This document shows positions 52,237 to 60,398 of a DNA stretch of 64,000 bases, piece after piece. A program made the translations under genes and the position numbers. A model generated the notes under the pieces. That model saw nothing but the letters and a program-made list of their open reading frames with translations. It was not told the origin of the DNA and ran no database searches. Positions within the stretch are counted from its first letter, which is position 1, and each line of letters begins with the position of its first letter. Origin of the DNA: Robertmurraya kyonggiensis (GTDB taxonomy: Bacteria; Bacillota; Bacilli; Bacillales; Cytobacillaceae). Where the stretch lies: the NCBI RefSeq assembly GCF_005116465.1, contig NZ_SWBM01000001.1:124001-188000 (forward strand), read 5' to 3'.

Positions 52237-52428
52237 TTGGATGGAATGATTTTCGGCTTAATTGCAGCAAGCGTTGTGTTACTGTTCGGAGCCGTATATA
52301 ACTTTATGTCGTTAAAAAAACCAGGGTTTTATCCTCCAAAGAGATTGTTGAAAAAAAGGGCGGCTCTGTTAGCTAGTATTGCGGTAGTATGCATTTTATT
52401 GGGATGGACTGTTACTTTGTTTAAATAA
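52237..52428 (+). CDS. small two-helix membrane protein, 63 residues
   Basis: Two membrane helices (IFGLIAASVVLLFGAVYNF and ALLASIAVVCILLGWTVTLF) flank a basic Pro-containing loop (KKPGFYPPKRLLKKR). TTG 52237 follows AAAGGAG by about 11 nt; a GTG at 52225 overlaps the SD. It is convergent with trpP. The family is not recognised. Confidence 0.65.
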   Translation: MDGMIFGLIAASVVLLFGAVYNFMSLKKPGFYPPKRLLKKRAALLASIAVVCILLGWTVTLFK

Positions 52429-52460
52429 ATGCCGGTAAAGATATTTTTCTTTTAGTAAGA

Positions 52461-52487
52461 AAAAAGAACCCAAATGGGTTCTTTGCT
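52461..52487. terminator. bidirectional terminator between small membrane gene and trpP
   Basis: AAAGAACCC (52463-52471) pairs with GGGTTCTTT (52476-52484). The minus-strand side has a T-run from the adjacent A-run. Confidence 0.9.
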
Positions 52488-53017
52488 TAAGCTGAATATG
52501 TCGTGTTATTTGTTAACTTTGTTCTTTTCACAATCGTTAAGGCAATTGGATATAGGATTATCATGACAATTGTATTAGCAGCTGTAGCTGGTAATACTGC
52601 AAGGCCGAATAAGGCTGCAAATGATCCAGGTAGACCAACAATCAAATATGCTGAACCTAGGAACACTGTTCCAGAGATAATTGTACCTAGTGCCGTTAAC
52701 GCAGCGATGCTGATGATATTCGAACGAACTTTTTTAAGTGCTAAAAATAATCCAAAGAATATAAATGCAGTAATCGGTTTATCAATGATATTTGGGATAA
52801 GTCCTCCAGGGAAACTTGTTGTTAATCCAGAAATAACGCCGGTAACTAAGCCTAAAAGTAAGACACTTTTGCTATCTGGGAATAAAACAATTCCTAAAAA
52901 CATCATTGCTAACATCATATCTGGCTTCATTCCAAATGCAATCCCTGGTATGGCCAAATGTAGTACAGCACCCATCCCAACTAAAAGGGCTAGGGCCACC
53001 AAATTTTTCGTATTCAT
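52487..53017 (-). CDS. trpP: TrpP, tryptophan transporter
   Basis: The 176-residue protein has five to six hydrophobic helices and the TrpP (YhaG) family start MNTKNLVALALLVGMGAVLH; FSFPGGLIPNIIDKP-like residues in the middle are typical. It takes up tryptophan. In B. subtilis its translation is repressed by TRAP bound to NAG triplets over the ribosome site. Here four triplets with exact 2-nt spacing lie over the SD. Confidence 0.93.
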   Translation of the reverse strand: MNTKNLVALALLVGMGAVLHLAIPGIAFGMKPDMMLAMMFLGIVLFPDSKSVLLLGLVTGVISGLTTSFPGGLIPNIIDKPITAFIFFGLFLALKKVRSNIISIAALTALGTIISGTVFLGSAYLIVGLPGSFAALFGLAVLPATAANTIVMIILYPIALTIVKRTKLTNNTTYSA

Positions 53018-53037
53018 TTCTCATCTCTCCTCGACTA
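53015..53037 (-). promoter_or_regulatory. partial TRAP-like site over the trpP ribosome site
   Basis: Read on the minus strand: UAG-uc-GAG-ga-GAG-au-GAG-aa-AUG. There are four (G/U)AG triplets, each two bases apart, covering the SD up to the start codon. A full B. subtilis site has about nine triplets. Confidence 0.5.
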
Positions 53038-53150
53038 ATCTGTCTATTCTTTTGCTTCTCCCGTAGTGCACTCATTGCCTAAGGCGAAAAGCTTGCTACC
53101 ATTATAGCATAATTATTAGCGTAGTACAGTTAAATTCGGAACCTGGAATA

Positions 53151-54230
53151 TTAACCCTTTTGGCGATAGTTTTTCATGAATTCAGCTAGTTGGACCACAT
53201 GTTCCACTGGTACAGCATTATAAATTGAAGCACGGCATCCTCCAACAGAGCGGTGTCCGTTCAGTCCGACAAAACCATTTTCTTTTGCAAGGGTTAGGAA
53301 TTCTTTTGTTGAATCCTCGTCCGGTAGGGTAAAGGTGACATTCATGTTAGAGCGACTATCTAGATTCGCATGGCCAGAATAGAAGCCATTGCTTTCATCG
53401 ATTACATCATAAAGAATTTTTGCTTTTTCATTATTCTTTTGTTCAATGGCTGTAATCCCACCTTGGTTTTCCACCCAGTCGAGTGTAAGTTTAAGCAAAT
53501 AAATGGCAAATGTAGGTGGCGTATTATAAAGCGAGTTATTTTGGCTATGGGTCTGATAATTCAGCATGGTCGGTAAATGATCAACAGATGCTTGGATAAG
53601 ATCTTTTTTGACGATTACTACTGTTACACCTGATGGTCCAAGATTCTTTTGCGCTCCCGCATAAATCATTCCAAACTGGTTGATGTTTAATGATTTGCTT
53701 AAAATATCGCTAGACATATCGGCAATTAGTGGAACAGACACGTCTGGATAACTTTGCCATTGCGTACCGTAAATTGTATTGTTGCTTGTAACATGAAGAT
53801 AGGCTGCATTTGATTCTAAGTTGTCTACGTTTATCTGAGGTATAGATTTGTAATTTTCATCTTTTGTAGAAGCTAGGACGGAAGTGGCTCCCACTTTTTT
53901 TGCTTCTTTTAAGGCTTTTTCTGACCATGAGCCTGTTAATACATAAGAACCAACTTTTCCCTCTGTTAAAAGGTTCATCGGTACCATGGAAAATTGCAAG
54001 CTTGCTCCGCCTTGAATAAAGAGGATTTCGTACTCGTCAGAAATCTGAAGAAGATTTCGTAGTTGTGTTTGTGCACCATTATGAACAGCTTCATAATCTT
54101 TGCTGCGATGGCTCAGTTCCATTATAGACATCCCTGTCCCGTTAAAATTTAGTAATTCTTTTTTGGCTTGCAGAAGGACTTCTTCTGGGAGTGCAGCGGG
54201 TCCCGCGTTAAAATTAAGTGCTCGAGTCAT
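53151..54230 (-). CDS. serC: SerC, 3-phosphoserine aminotransferase
   Basis: The 359-residue PLP enzyme carries NFNAGPAALPEEVL at the N-terminus, QGGASLQFSM, and the PLP-Lys segment IYAGAQKNLGPSGVTVV, then GGCRASIYNA at the end. It makes 3-phosphoserine from 3-phosphohydroxypyruvate in serine biosynthesis (the same enzyme acts in PLP synthesis in some bacteria). ATG 54230 is 8 nt after GGAGG; the open frame extends 5 codons upstream without an SD. Confidence 0.97.
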   Translation of the reverse strand: MTRALNFNAGPAALPEEVLLQAKKELLNFNGTGMSIMELSHRSKDYEAVHNGAQTQLRNLLQISDEYEILFIQGGASLQFSMVPMNLLTEGKVGSYVLTGSWSEKALKEAKKVGATSVLASTKDENYKSIPQINVDNLESNAAYLHVTSNNTIYGTQWQSYPDVSVPLIADMSSDILSKSLNINQFGMIYAGAQKNLGPSGVTVVIVKKDLIQASVDHLPTMLNYQTHSQNNSLYNTPPTFAIYLLKLTLDWVENQGGITAIEQKNNEKAKILYDVIDESNGFYSGHANLDSRSNMNVTFTLPDEDSTKEFLTLAKENGFVGLNGHRSVGGCRASIYNAVPVEHVVQLAEFMKNYRQKG

Positions 54231-54370
54231 TGGTCTTACCTCCACTAGTTCGCTTTTTATATGTGATTCATTTTACTTAATTCCAAAATGAGTGTAAATG
54301 ATAAATTTCATAATTGTCTAAGAAATCTAAATTAATGTTGTAGATGGTGGATTTTGTTTAAGGGTTTCGC

Positions 54371-54540
54371 TTTGTACGCCTAGATCGTGGAGAAAATGCT
54401 TTAGCTGACCGACAAAAATGGTTTGCGTGAAGATGGGGGAGAAAGAGCCGGAGCTGACCGACAAAAATGGTTTGTACGCCAAGATGAGGGAGAAAGAGCC
54501 GGAGCTGACCGACAAATTTTTGAACCCAAAGTTTTGTCCC
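54371..54540. repeat. short tandem array, period about 49-51 bp
   Basis: GAGCTGACCGACAAA recurs at 54402, 54451 and 54502, and TTTGTACGCC at 54371 and 54471 (variant at 54422). In each unit CGACAAA can pair with TTTGT-A-CG around a short loop. The rest of the unit is a purine-rich linker (AAGATGAGGGAGAAAGAG). It lies between hit and serC. The small minus-strand frames here are artefacts of the repeat. Confidence 0.85.
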
Positions 54541-54587
54541 AAATAAAGAAGACTGTCCACCCAAAATAGGTAACAGTCTCAAACATC

Positions 54588-55007
54588 TTATAGATTCTGC
54601 TGTATCTCACTAGCCATTTTTTGATAATCTTCTGGCTTATACTCGCTTTGGTGGGATTTCCACACAGCTCCAAAGCCGTCACCTTCGCCATAACGTGGAA
54701 GTAGGTGCATATGGTAATGAAAAACAGATTGTCCTGCTTCTTCGCCGTTGTTGTTCAATAAATTTAGCCCAACAGGATTGTATGTAGCTTTTAATGCATT
54801 TGCAATCTTTGGAACGACCTCAAAAAGATTTTTGGCAATATCCGGTGTTAGTTCATAGACATTTTCTTTATGTATTTTCGGAATAACCAGTGTATGTCCT
54901 TTTGTAACCTGGCTTATATCTAAGAATGCCACAACATGTTCGTTTTCAAATACCTTTGCGGAAGGGATTTCTCCTTTGACGATTTTACAAAAAATACAAT
55001 CGCTCAT
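54588..55007 (-). CDS. hit: Hit, HINT-type HIT-family hydrolase
   Basis: The 139 residues have the HIT motif HYHMHLLP (His97, His99, His101) and Zn ligands CIFCKI (Cys4, Cys7). It hydrolyses nucleoside phosphoramidates. AGGAG precedes ATG 55007. The gene is divergent from ecsA as in B. subtilis. GACTGT...ACAGTC (54551-54577) beyond its stop can form a weak stem. Confidence 0.96.
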   Translation of the reverse strand: MSDCIFCKIVKGEIPSAKVFENEHVVAFLDISQVTKGHTLVIPKIHKENVYELTPDIAKNLFEVVPKIANALKATYNPVGLNLLNNNGEEAGQSVFHYHMHLLPRYGEGDGFGAVWKSHQSEYKPEDYQKMASEIQQNL

Positions 55008-55101
55008 ATTTAAGCTCCTTTCAATATTTATTTCCTACATTTTACCACAACGGTATTAAAAATAAGAAGGGGCAGGATTCGCTAGGAATCCCGCCCACCG
55101 T

Positions 55102-55448
55102 TTGAAGGGGAAATGCTTCATTGTTCTTTCGGGTTACTTTCTTTGATAAACACCTCATTTGACATGAATGTTATATCTAATGAGAAAGCGATCTATAGTT
55201 CAAGCGTACCATCCCCAATTCTTTATAAGTTATCAGCAACGTATAAAGCGGTGAGATAGTCTTTCGTAAACACCCCATTTTATTATTAAAATGGATTCAG
55301 ATCTTAGGTTAAATGAACTGATAGTCCAATACAACCATCCCCTTATAGGAACGTTGGAAGCTTATATTGAAAGGAAATAGCCTGCGACAGACACCCCATC
55401 TCAATTTTTAAGATGATTTTTTATCATCAGGTTGTTTCCCCTTCGAAT
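55102..55448. repeat. diverged 120-bp tandem repeats between hit and ecsA
   Basis: ACACCYCAT recurs at 55150, 55270 and 55391 and ACCATCCCC at 55208 and 55334, giving a period of 120-126 bp. Immediately after each ACACC a different short hairpin is found: CATT/AATG, CCATTTTA/TAAAATGG and CATCT/AGATG. The whole block is flanked by GAAGGGGAAA (55104-55113) and TTTCCCCTTC (55436-55445), which can pair. No open frame is seen. This has the appearance of a structured RNA or a repeat element. Confidence 0.65.
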
Positions 55449-55543
55449 ATTATGATGTCCGGTTCTATGAGAATTATGTATCGCTATTTTTTAAAGGAAC
55501 AATTTGTTAAAATGGGACTAACTACTGTTGGGAGTTGTTAAGA

Positions 55544-56284
55544 ATGAGTTTGCTACAAGTTAAAGAGGTGACAGGTGGGTACACACGTAATCCTGTCTTG
55601 AAAGACGTATCATTTGAAGTTAATGAAAATGAAATCGTAGGCCTTATTGGTCTAAATGGTGCTGGGAAAAGTACGACGATTAAACATATTATCGGTTTAA
55701 TGGAGCCTCATAAAGGCGAAATCAGTATCAATGGACAAACGTTCCAAGAGGACAAAGAAGCTTATCGAAAGCAATTTACCTTTGTTCCAGAAACTCCAAT
55801 TTTATATGATGAATTAACATTAGATGAACATTTATCTATGACGGCTATGGCATATGGATTAGATAAGAAAACGTTCGAAGAGAGAAAGGAAGCTCTGTTA
55901 AAGGAATTCCGAATGAATAAGCGTTTGAAATGGTTCCCGGCTCATTTTTCAAAGGGAATGAAACAGAAAGTTATGATTATGTGTGCTTTCCTTGTGCAAC
56001 CAAACCTTTACATCGTTGATGAACCGTTTGTAGGTCTGGACCCGCTTGGGATACAATCACTACTCGATTTAATGAAAAAAATGAAAGAAGATGGGGCAGG
56101 TATTCTTATGTCCACACATATTTTGGCTACTGCCGAACGATACTGTGACCGTTTTGTCATCTTGCATGAAGGGAAGGTTCGTGCAAAAGGTAAGTTGGAC
56201 GAATTGCGAGAACAATTTTCAATGCCGAATGCAACCCTCGATGATCTATATATTCAGCTAACAAAGGAAGAAGATTATGTTTGA
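55544..56284 (+). CDS. ecsA: EcsA, ABC transporter ATPase
   Basis: The 246 residues match EcsA (about 247): Walker A GLNGAGKST (36-44), FSKGMKQK signature, and LYIVDEPFVGLDP Walker B. EcsAB affects protein secretion, competence and sporulation through the intramembrane protease RasP. ATG 55544 is 9 nt after GGGAG; the frame upstream lacks an SD. ecsB overlaps its stop by 8 nt. Confidence 0.96.
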   Translation: MSLLQVKEVTGGYTRNPVLKDVSFEVNENEIVGLIGLNGAGKSTTIKHIIGLMEPHKGEISINGQTFQEDKEAYRKQFTFVPETPILYDELTLDEHLSMTAMAYGLDKKTFEERKEALLKEFRMNKRLKWFPAHFSKGMKQKVMIMCAFLVQPNLYIVDEPFVGLDPLGIQSLLDLMKKMKEDGAGILMSTHILATAERYCDRFVILHEGKVRAKGKLDELREQFSMPNATLDDLYIQLTKEEDYV

Positions 56285-57488
56285 TGAAAAGGTTCTGTGG
56301 AAGCAGCGATTTGGACGAACGAGTAAGGAATTAAGCAAATATCTTCGCTATATTTTTAATGGACATATCGTCATTGTTCTCGTCTTTTTAATAGGGACTG
56401 CCGCCTTTTATTATCAGGAATGGATTAGTACATTGAGTCAAAGCTTTCCGGTTTCGATTATAATGGCCGCCATAATTGGTCTATTGCTTACATATACTCC
56501 GATTTACACATTCCTAATGGAAGCAGACCGGGTATTTTTGATTCCGTTAGAAGAGCGACTCGGAGGATATTTTCAACGTTCTATGGTTGTAAGTTTTGTT
56601 GTCCAATTGTATTTGTTGATTATGGGACTTGCTGTCTTGATGCCTTTGTATGCTCATGTGCATAATGGAAGCTATAACAACTTTCTGCCGTTTTTACTGA
56701 TTTTAGCGATTGTAAAAATCATGAACTTAATGATTCGTTGGAGAGTTCAATTTTACGTGGACACCAATGTACATAAGATTGATTCGGTCGTGCGCTATTT
56801 TGTTAATGGTGTCTTCCTCTATTTCTTATTTGCTGGGGCAGTTGTTTGGTTTTTCATCCCAGTGGTTCTTATTTTTGTTGTTTTGTATGGGGTGTATTAC
56901 TCGCAGACAAAGCAAAGAGGCTTGAAATGGGAATATCTAATTGAGCAGGAAGAGAGAAGAATGATGTCCTTTTATCGACTGGCCAACATGTTTACTGACG
57001 TTCCAAAGCTTCGCGATCAGGTAAAAAGAAGAAAGTGGCTCGACTGGATTTCTTCTTTCTTGAAATATCGGACAGAAGGGGTATATACCCATCTCTTTGT
57101 TCACACCTTCATTCGTGGGGGAGATTTCTTAGGCTTATTCATCCGCCTAACAGCAATTGGTATGTTTGCTTTATACTTTATTACCTTTGGAAATGGACAA
57201 ATCCTTTTTGTGCTCCTGTTCTTATTTTTAACAGGATTTCAACTACTGCCACTATGGAATCATCATCAGAACAAAATTTGGTTGAATCTATATCCTGTAC
57301 GAGAAGAGTTAAAAGGAGAGTCTTTCAAGAAAGTCTTAGTGGTTTTAATGTTCATTCAGTCATTCTTATTAAGCGTTCCATTATTCTTAAAAGCAGAATG
57401 GTTCATTGGACTTGTATCCATCGCTGCAGGATTTGCCTTTAGTTATATATTTGTGTTTGTGTATAATGGCAGCAAGTTAAAAGCATAG
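56277..57488 (+). CDS. ecsB: EcsB, ABC transporter membrane subunit
   Basis: The 403 residues are close to EcsB (about 408), with about six to eight hydrophobic helices in two groups and a basic cytoplasmic middle (about residues 200-270). It is the permease partner of EcsA. The start overlaps ecsA by 8 nt. A terminator follows, and ecsC is separated from it by a DedA gene, whereas B. subtilis has ecsABC contiguous. Confidence 0.93.
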   Translation: MFDEKVLWKQRFGRTSKELSKYLRYIFNGHIVIVLVFLIGTAAFYYQEWISTLSQSFPVSIIMAAIIGLLLTYTPIYTFLMEADRVFLIPLEERLGGYFQRSMVVSFVVQLYLLIMGLAVLMPLYAHVHNGSYNNFLPFLLILAIVKIMNLMIRWRVQFYVDTNVHKIDSVVRYFVNGVFLYFLFAGAVVWFFIPVVLIFVVLYGVYYSQTKQRGLKWEYLIEQEERRMMSFYRLANMFTDVPKLRDQVKRRKWLDWISSFLKYRTEGVYTHLFVHTFIRGGDFLGLFIRLTAIGMFALYFITFGNGQILFVLLFLFLTGFQLLPLWNHHQNKIWLNLYPVREELKGESFKKVLVVLMFIQSFLLSVPLFLKAEWFIGLVSIAAGFAFSYIFVFVYNGSKLKA

Positions 57489-57495
57489 GACATAG

Positions 57496-57546
57496 AGGGT
57501 TCATGTACTGCAAAATTCTTTTGTGGTGCATGAACCCTTTTTTTGT
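57496..57546 (+). terminator. intrinsic terminator of ecsAB
   Basis: GGGTTCATG (57497-57505) pairs with CATGAACCC (57529-57537), followed by eight T residues. Confidence 0.93.
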
Positions 57547-57615
57547 ATAAGGACCATTAATTAACAAACAATATAGGCACTTGAATTAAATGAATTAGGC
57601 AAACGAGGAGAGTTT

Positions 57616-58242
57616 ATGGAATTCGTTGAACGTTTGTTTGCTCAATATGGATATTTTGTATTACTGCTTGGTCTCCCTCTGGAATTGATTGCTTCTCCAA
57701 TCCCACCTGGAAACACTACATTAGCATATGCTGGATATTTATCTTACAAGAATGTCCTTGGAATTCTACCCACTTTCGCTGCAGCATATTCTGGTACAGT
57801 ACTTGGCATAACGACTACGTATTGGATCGGAAATAAGTTGGGCCTCCCACTTATCGAAAAATATGGGAAATGGTTCTTTTTGAAGCCAAAGCATTTTATG
57901 AAAACAAAAATGGCCTATGAGAAATACGGCAACAAAATGCTTCTCTTCGGTTCTTTCTTACCGGGTGTTAGACAGTTTAACGGGTACTTTGCAGGCATTA
58001 TTCGTGTTCCATTTCGGACATTTGCTTTATATGCCTATACAGGAACAGCTTTGTGGGTATCCGTATTTATCGGGGTTGGCTATGTATTCGGTTATCAATG
58101 GCACCTTGTGTTTGCTTGGATAGAGCATTTCTTTAGGGTGATTTTAATTATCCTGTGTTGTTCCATTTTGATTTTACTTGTCTTGAAATGGCGTAATTGG
58201 TTGAGGGAGCGAAGAGGGATTCATCAAGGGGAGTTAGAGTGA
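57616..58242 (+). CDS. DedA-family membrane protein
   Basis: A 208-residue SNARE-associated/DedA protein with PLELIASPIPPGNTTLAYAGYL, the conserved KPKHFMKTKMAYEKYG, and the signature FLPGVRQFNGYFAGI (G-x-x-R). DedA proteins act as undecaprenyl-phosphate or phospholipid flippases. GAGGAGAG precedes ATG. It is inserted between ecsB and ecsC. Confidence 0.92.
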   Translation: MEFVERLFAQYGYFVLLLGLPLELIASPIPPGNTTLAYAGYLSYKNVLGILPTFAAAYSGTVLGITTTYWIGNKLGLPLIEKYGKWFFLKPKHFMKTKMAYEKYGNKMLLFGSFLPGVRQFNGYFAGIIRVPFRTFALYAYTGTALWVSVFIGVGYVFGYQWHLVFAWIEHFFRVILIILCCSILILLVLKWRNWLRERRGIHQGELE

Positions 58243-58318
58243 ATAGATTGTTTTTGAAACATTTCCACTTCTGATTCGTATGTTATTAATAAACTAAGGG
58301 GAAAAGGATGTAGTAGGC

Positions 58319-59044
58319 ATGACGAAGTATGAGTTACAAGCATACGAGGAAATTCAACAGTGGAAACGAAAGCTTCTCAAACGAGCAAATTTAGTACAAC
58401 GTTTATCAAAAAAAGCGCAAGATAAAATAAATGAAAAAATTCCGGAAAAGGCCCACCAAATTATTACGGATGCCATTAAGAATATGGTAAAGGTGACGAT
58501 AGCAGGCTCTAGTTTTACCACGAAAACGAATGATATTAGGAATATGAGTTTGGAAGATAGGGACAAGGAACTTGAATCAAAAATTTCGTTATATCGTAAA
58601 ACAGCGACAATTGAAGGAGCGGGGACGGGTGCCGCGGGCTTTTTAGTCGGATTAGCGGATTTTCCACTACTACTTTCGATAAAAATGAAGTTTCTATTTG
58701 AAGCTGCTGCTGTATACGGCTATGATACGAAGGAATATGAAGAACGATTGTTTATTCTCCACATTTTTAAGCTTGCTTTTTCAAGTGATGAAAAAAGAAG
58801 AGAGACGTTAGAAATTATTGAGAACTGGGAAGAACGGAAGAAAGAGATTATGGATATGGATTGGCAAGAGTTCCAACAGGAATACCGAGATTATATTGAT
58901 TTTGTCAAAATGCTTCAGCTTGTCCCGGGAATCGGAGCAGTAGTGGGAGCCTATGCGAATTACAATTTATTGGACCAATTAGGGGAAGTGGCGAAAAACG
59001 CCTATCGAATAAGGGTATTGGGGAGTTCTCCGAAGTTTTATTGA
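58319..59044 (+). CDS. ecsC: EcsC family protein
   Basis: The 241 residues are near EcsC of B. subtilis (about 236), with GAGTGAAGFLVGLADFPLLLSIKMKFLFE in the core and PGIGAVVGAYANYNLLDQLGEVA at the end. GGGGAAAAGGA precedes the start. The gene lies in the expected ecs order apart from the DedA insertion. Its role is not settled. Confidence 0.9.
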   Translation: MTKYELQAYEEIQQWKRKLLKRANLVQRLSKKAQDKINEKIPEKAHQIITDAIKNMVKVTIAGSSFTTKTNDIRNMSLEDRDKELESKISLYRKTATIEGAGTGAAGFLVGLADFPLLLSIKMKFLFEAAAVYGYDTKEYEERLFILHIFKLAFSSDEKRRETLEIIENWEERKKEIMDMDWQEFQQEYRDYIDFVKMLQLVPGIGAVVGAYANYNLLDQLGEVAKNAYRIRVLGSSPKFY

Positions 59045-59142
59045 TCGTCGTCACATGGTTGGGAATTTACAAATTATTCTTGACTAGTAATGGTGGTTTT
59101 TGTAATTTTTAGTTAAATTATAAAAACAAAGGGTGTTTTAAT

Positions 59143-59538
59143 TTGAATTCATTCCTACCTTATGTTCGTTTATTAATTGCTTCTATGTTGGTTCTGCTTT
59201 TCTCATTACTCCTCAATGAAGAAGATAAAAGAGAAGTTATTTCAGATGTGGACTATTCAAATAAAATGGTGAAAGAGGGCTATGTGATCTCGAAAAAAAT
59301 TGGAGAAATCATGATATCAGATGAGCCAATTCCCATTTGGCAGATGTTAAAAGGATTTATTACTTCTGATTATGGAAGCCCATATTTAATTGTTCACAAA
59401 CATGTTAATGCTGAAAATGGAGAACTTTTAAAAGGATTAAAACTAAATCAAAAGGTTAGAATCTATGTGGATTCTGTCTTAGAATCTAATCCACCAATGG
59501 TCTATGCATATCAGATTGAAGTAATTGAAGAGATATAA
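59143..59538 (+). CDS. single-helix exported protein of unknown function
   Basis: A 131-residue protein with one N-terminal hydrophobic helix (LLIASMLVLLFSLLL) and a mainly beta exported part of about 110 residues, possibly an OB-like (DUF3221-type) fold, though this is weak. TTG 59143 is 8 nt after AAAGGG. A strong terminator follows. The gene is more AT-rich than the ecs genes. Confidence 0.6.
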   Translation: MNSFLPYVRLLIASMLVLLFSLLLNEEDKREVISDVDYSNKMVKEGYVISKKIGEIMISDEPIPIWQMLKGFITSDYGSPYLIVHKHVNAENGELLKGLKLNQKVRIYVDSVLESNPPMVYAYQIEVIEEI

Positions 59539-59550
59539 AAAGTTTTGATC

Positions 59551-59591
59551 AAAAAAGCAAGCAAGTGGTGGTCTCCGCTTGCTTGCTTTTT
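59551..59591 (+). terminator. intrinsic terminator
   Basis: AAAAAGCAAGCAAG (59552-59565) pairs perfectly with CTTGCTTGCTTTTT (59578-59591). It follows the exported protein gene. Confidence 0.93.
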
Positions 59592-59593
59592 AG

Positions 59594-59782
59594 CGTTATG
59601 CTGTTTTTGCAATGATTGTGTTTTTTTTCGTAAATGTCCAAAGGCCGACATTTACATCTAGAGACACACCTCATTTTTGCACGGCACTTTTCGCTTCTCC
59701 CATATGTTTTTTTAGGTAATACAGGGAACTTGTATTCCAAACTATGCTTTAAAAGCAACAATTTCCGCGAAAAGAGCCTAAG
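59594..59782. repeat. MITE-like element with inverted ends, copy 2
   Basis: In the minus direction it opens with AGGCTCTTTTCGC...AATTGTTG and closes with CAATCATTGCAAAAACAGC, as copy 1 does (CAATCTTTACAAAACAGC). An inner hairpin GTAAATGTC/GACATTTAC occupies the place of GTTAAAATC/GATTTTAAC in copy 1. The ORF crossing it on the minus strand has no ribosome site. Confidence 0.6.
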
Positions 59783-59801
59783 GTTAAGATGATTTGATTT
59801 T

Positions 59802-60281
59802 CTATCTCAATACATACGTTTCTAGTGTCTGTTCTTCAATGAACTCAATAGATTTTCTGTTTTTTGCATAATCAATAATTTGATCCTTTATGTTCGGAAA
59901 TAGGAGTATCTCATCCAACTCAGATAGCTCAATCCATTTTACGCCTATTTGATTGGGATCTGGATTCGCTGGCATTTTGGGGATAGAACCATCTTTGATT
60001 TTGCAATCAAACATTAATTGTAACGATTGAGTTGTCCCAAATCGATTTGAGCTTAAATGTGGAGCGTACTCGTAAACGATTGCTAAAGGTCCAACTTCTA
60101 CATCTATGGATGCTTCTTCTATTGCCTCTCGGCGAACTGCCTCAAGAATCGATTCATTCGGTTCCACGCCACCTGCTGGTAGGTTGTAATGTATGCCTCT
60201 TTCATCATTAAATTCCACTAATAGAATTGAATTGTTTTCAATAATGAGTGCGCATGCTCGTACTCTAATATGATAATTCAA
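59802..60281 (-). CDS. NUDIX hydrolase
   Basis: A 159-residue protein with a clear NUDIX box, GGVEPNESILEAVRREAIEEA (residues about 37-57); the usual Gly after EE-x is Ala-Ser. It would hydrolyse a nucleoside diphosphate-linked substrate. GGGAGG-type SD before ATG 60281. An independent, decayed NUDIX gene lies 850 bp upstream. Confidence 0.9.
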   Translation of the reverse strand: MNYHIRVRACALIIENNSILLVEFNDERGIHYNLPAGGVEPNESILEAVRREAIEEASIDVEVGPLAIVYEYAPHLSSNRFGTTQSLQLMFDCKIKDGSIPKMPANPDPNQIGVKWIELSELDEILLFPNIKDQIIDYAKNRKSIEFIEEQTLETYVLR

Positions 60282-60398
60282 TGGTATCCCTCCAATTATA
60301 ATTAAGATACTTTCAACGAAGAAGATTAAATATTCTTTTTTGAAGAATATTTGGTGTGTTTTTTCAAAGTAAGGTTATGGAAATGACATTTTAAAAGG

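Noticed and set aside
52503-53066. 187-residue plus-strand ORF opposite trpP
   Set aside because: Exact shadow of trpP with no ribosome site; residue composition (Lys/Pro/Asn rich) is typical of an antisense frame.
54551-54577. GACTGT...ACAGTC stem as terminator of hit
   Set aside because: Only 6 bp with a long loop and no U-run; left unannotated as a terminator.
54358-54691. Three overlapping minus-strand ORFs with repeated FVGQLRLFLPHL-like peptides
   Set aside because: They are frames through a nucleotide repeat with period 49-51, lack ribosome sites, and overlap hit.
59549-59761. 70-residue minus-strand ORF
   Set aside because: Covers a terminator and the MITE-like element, with no ribosome site or family resemblance.
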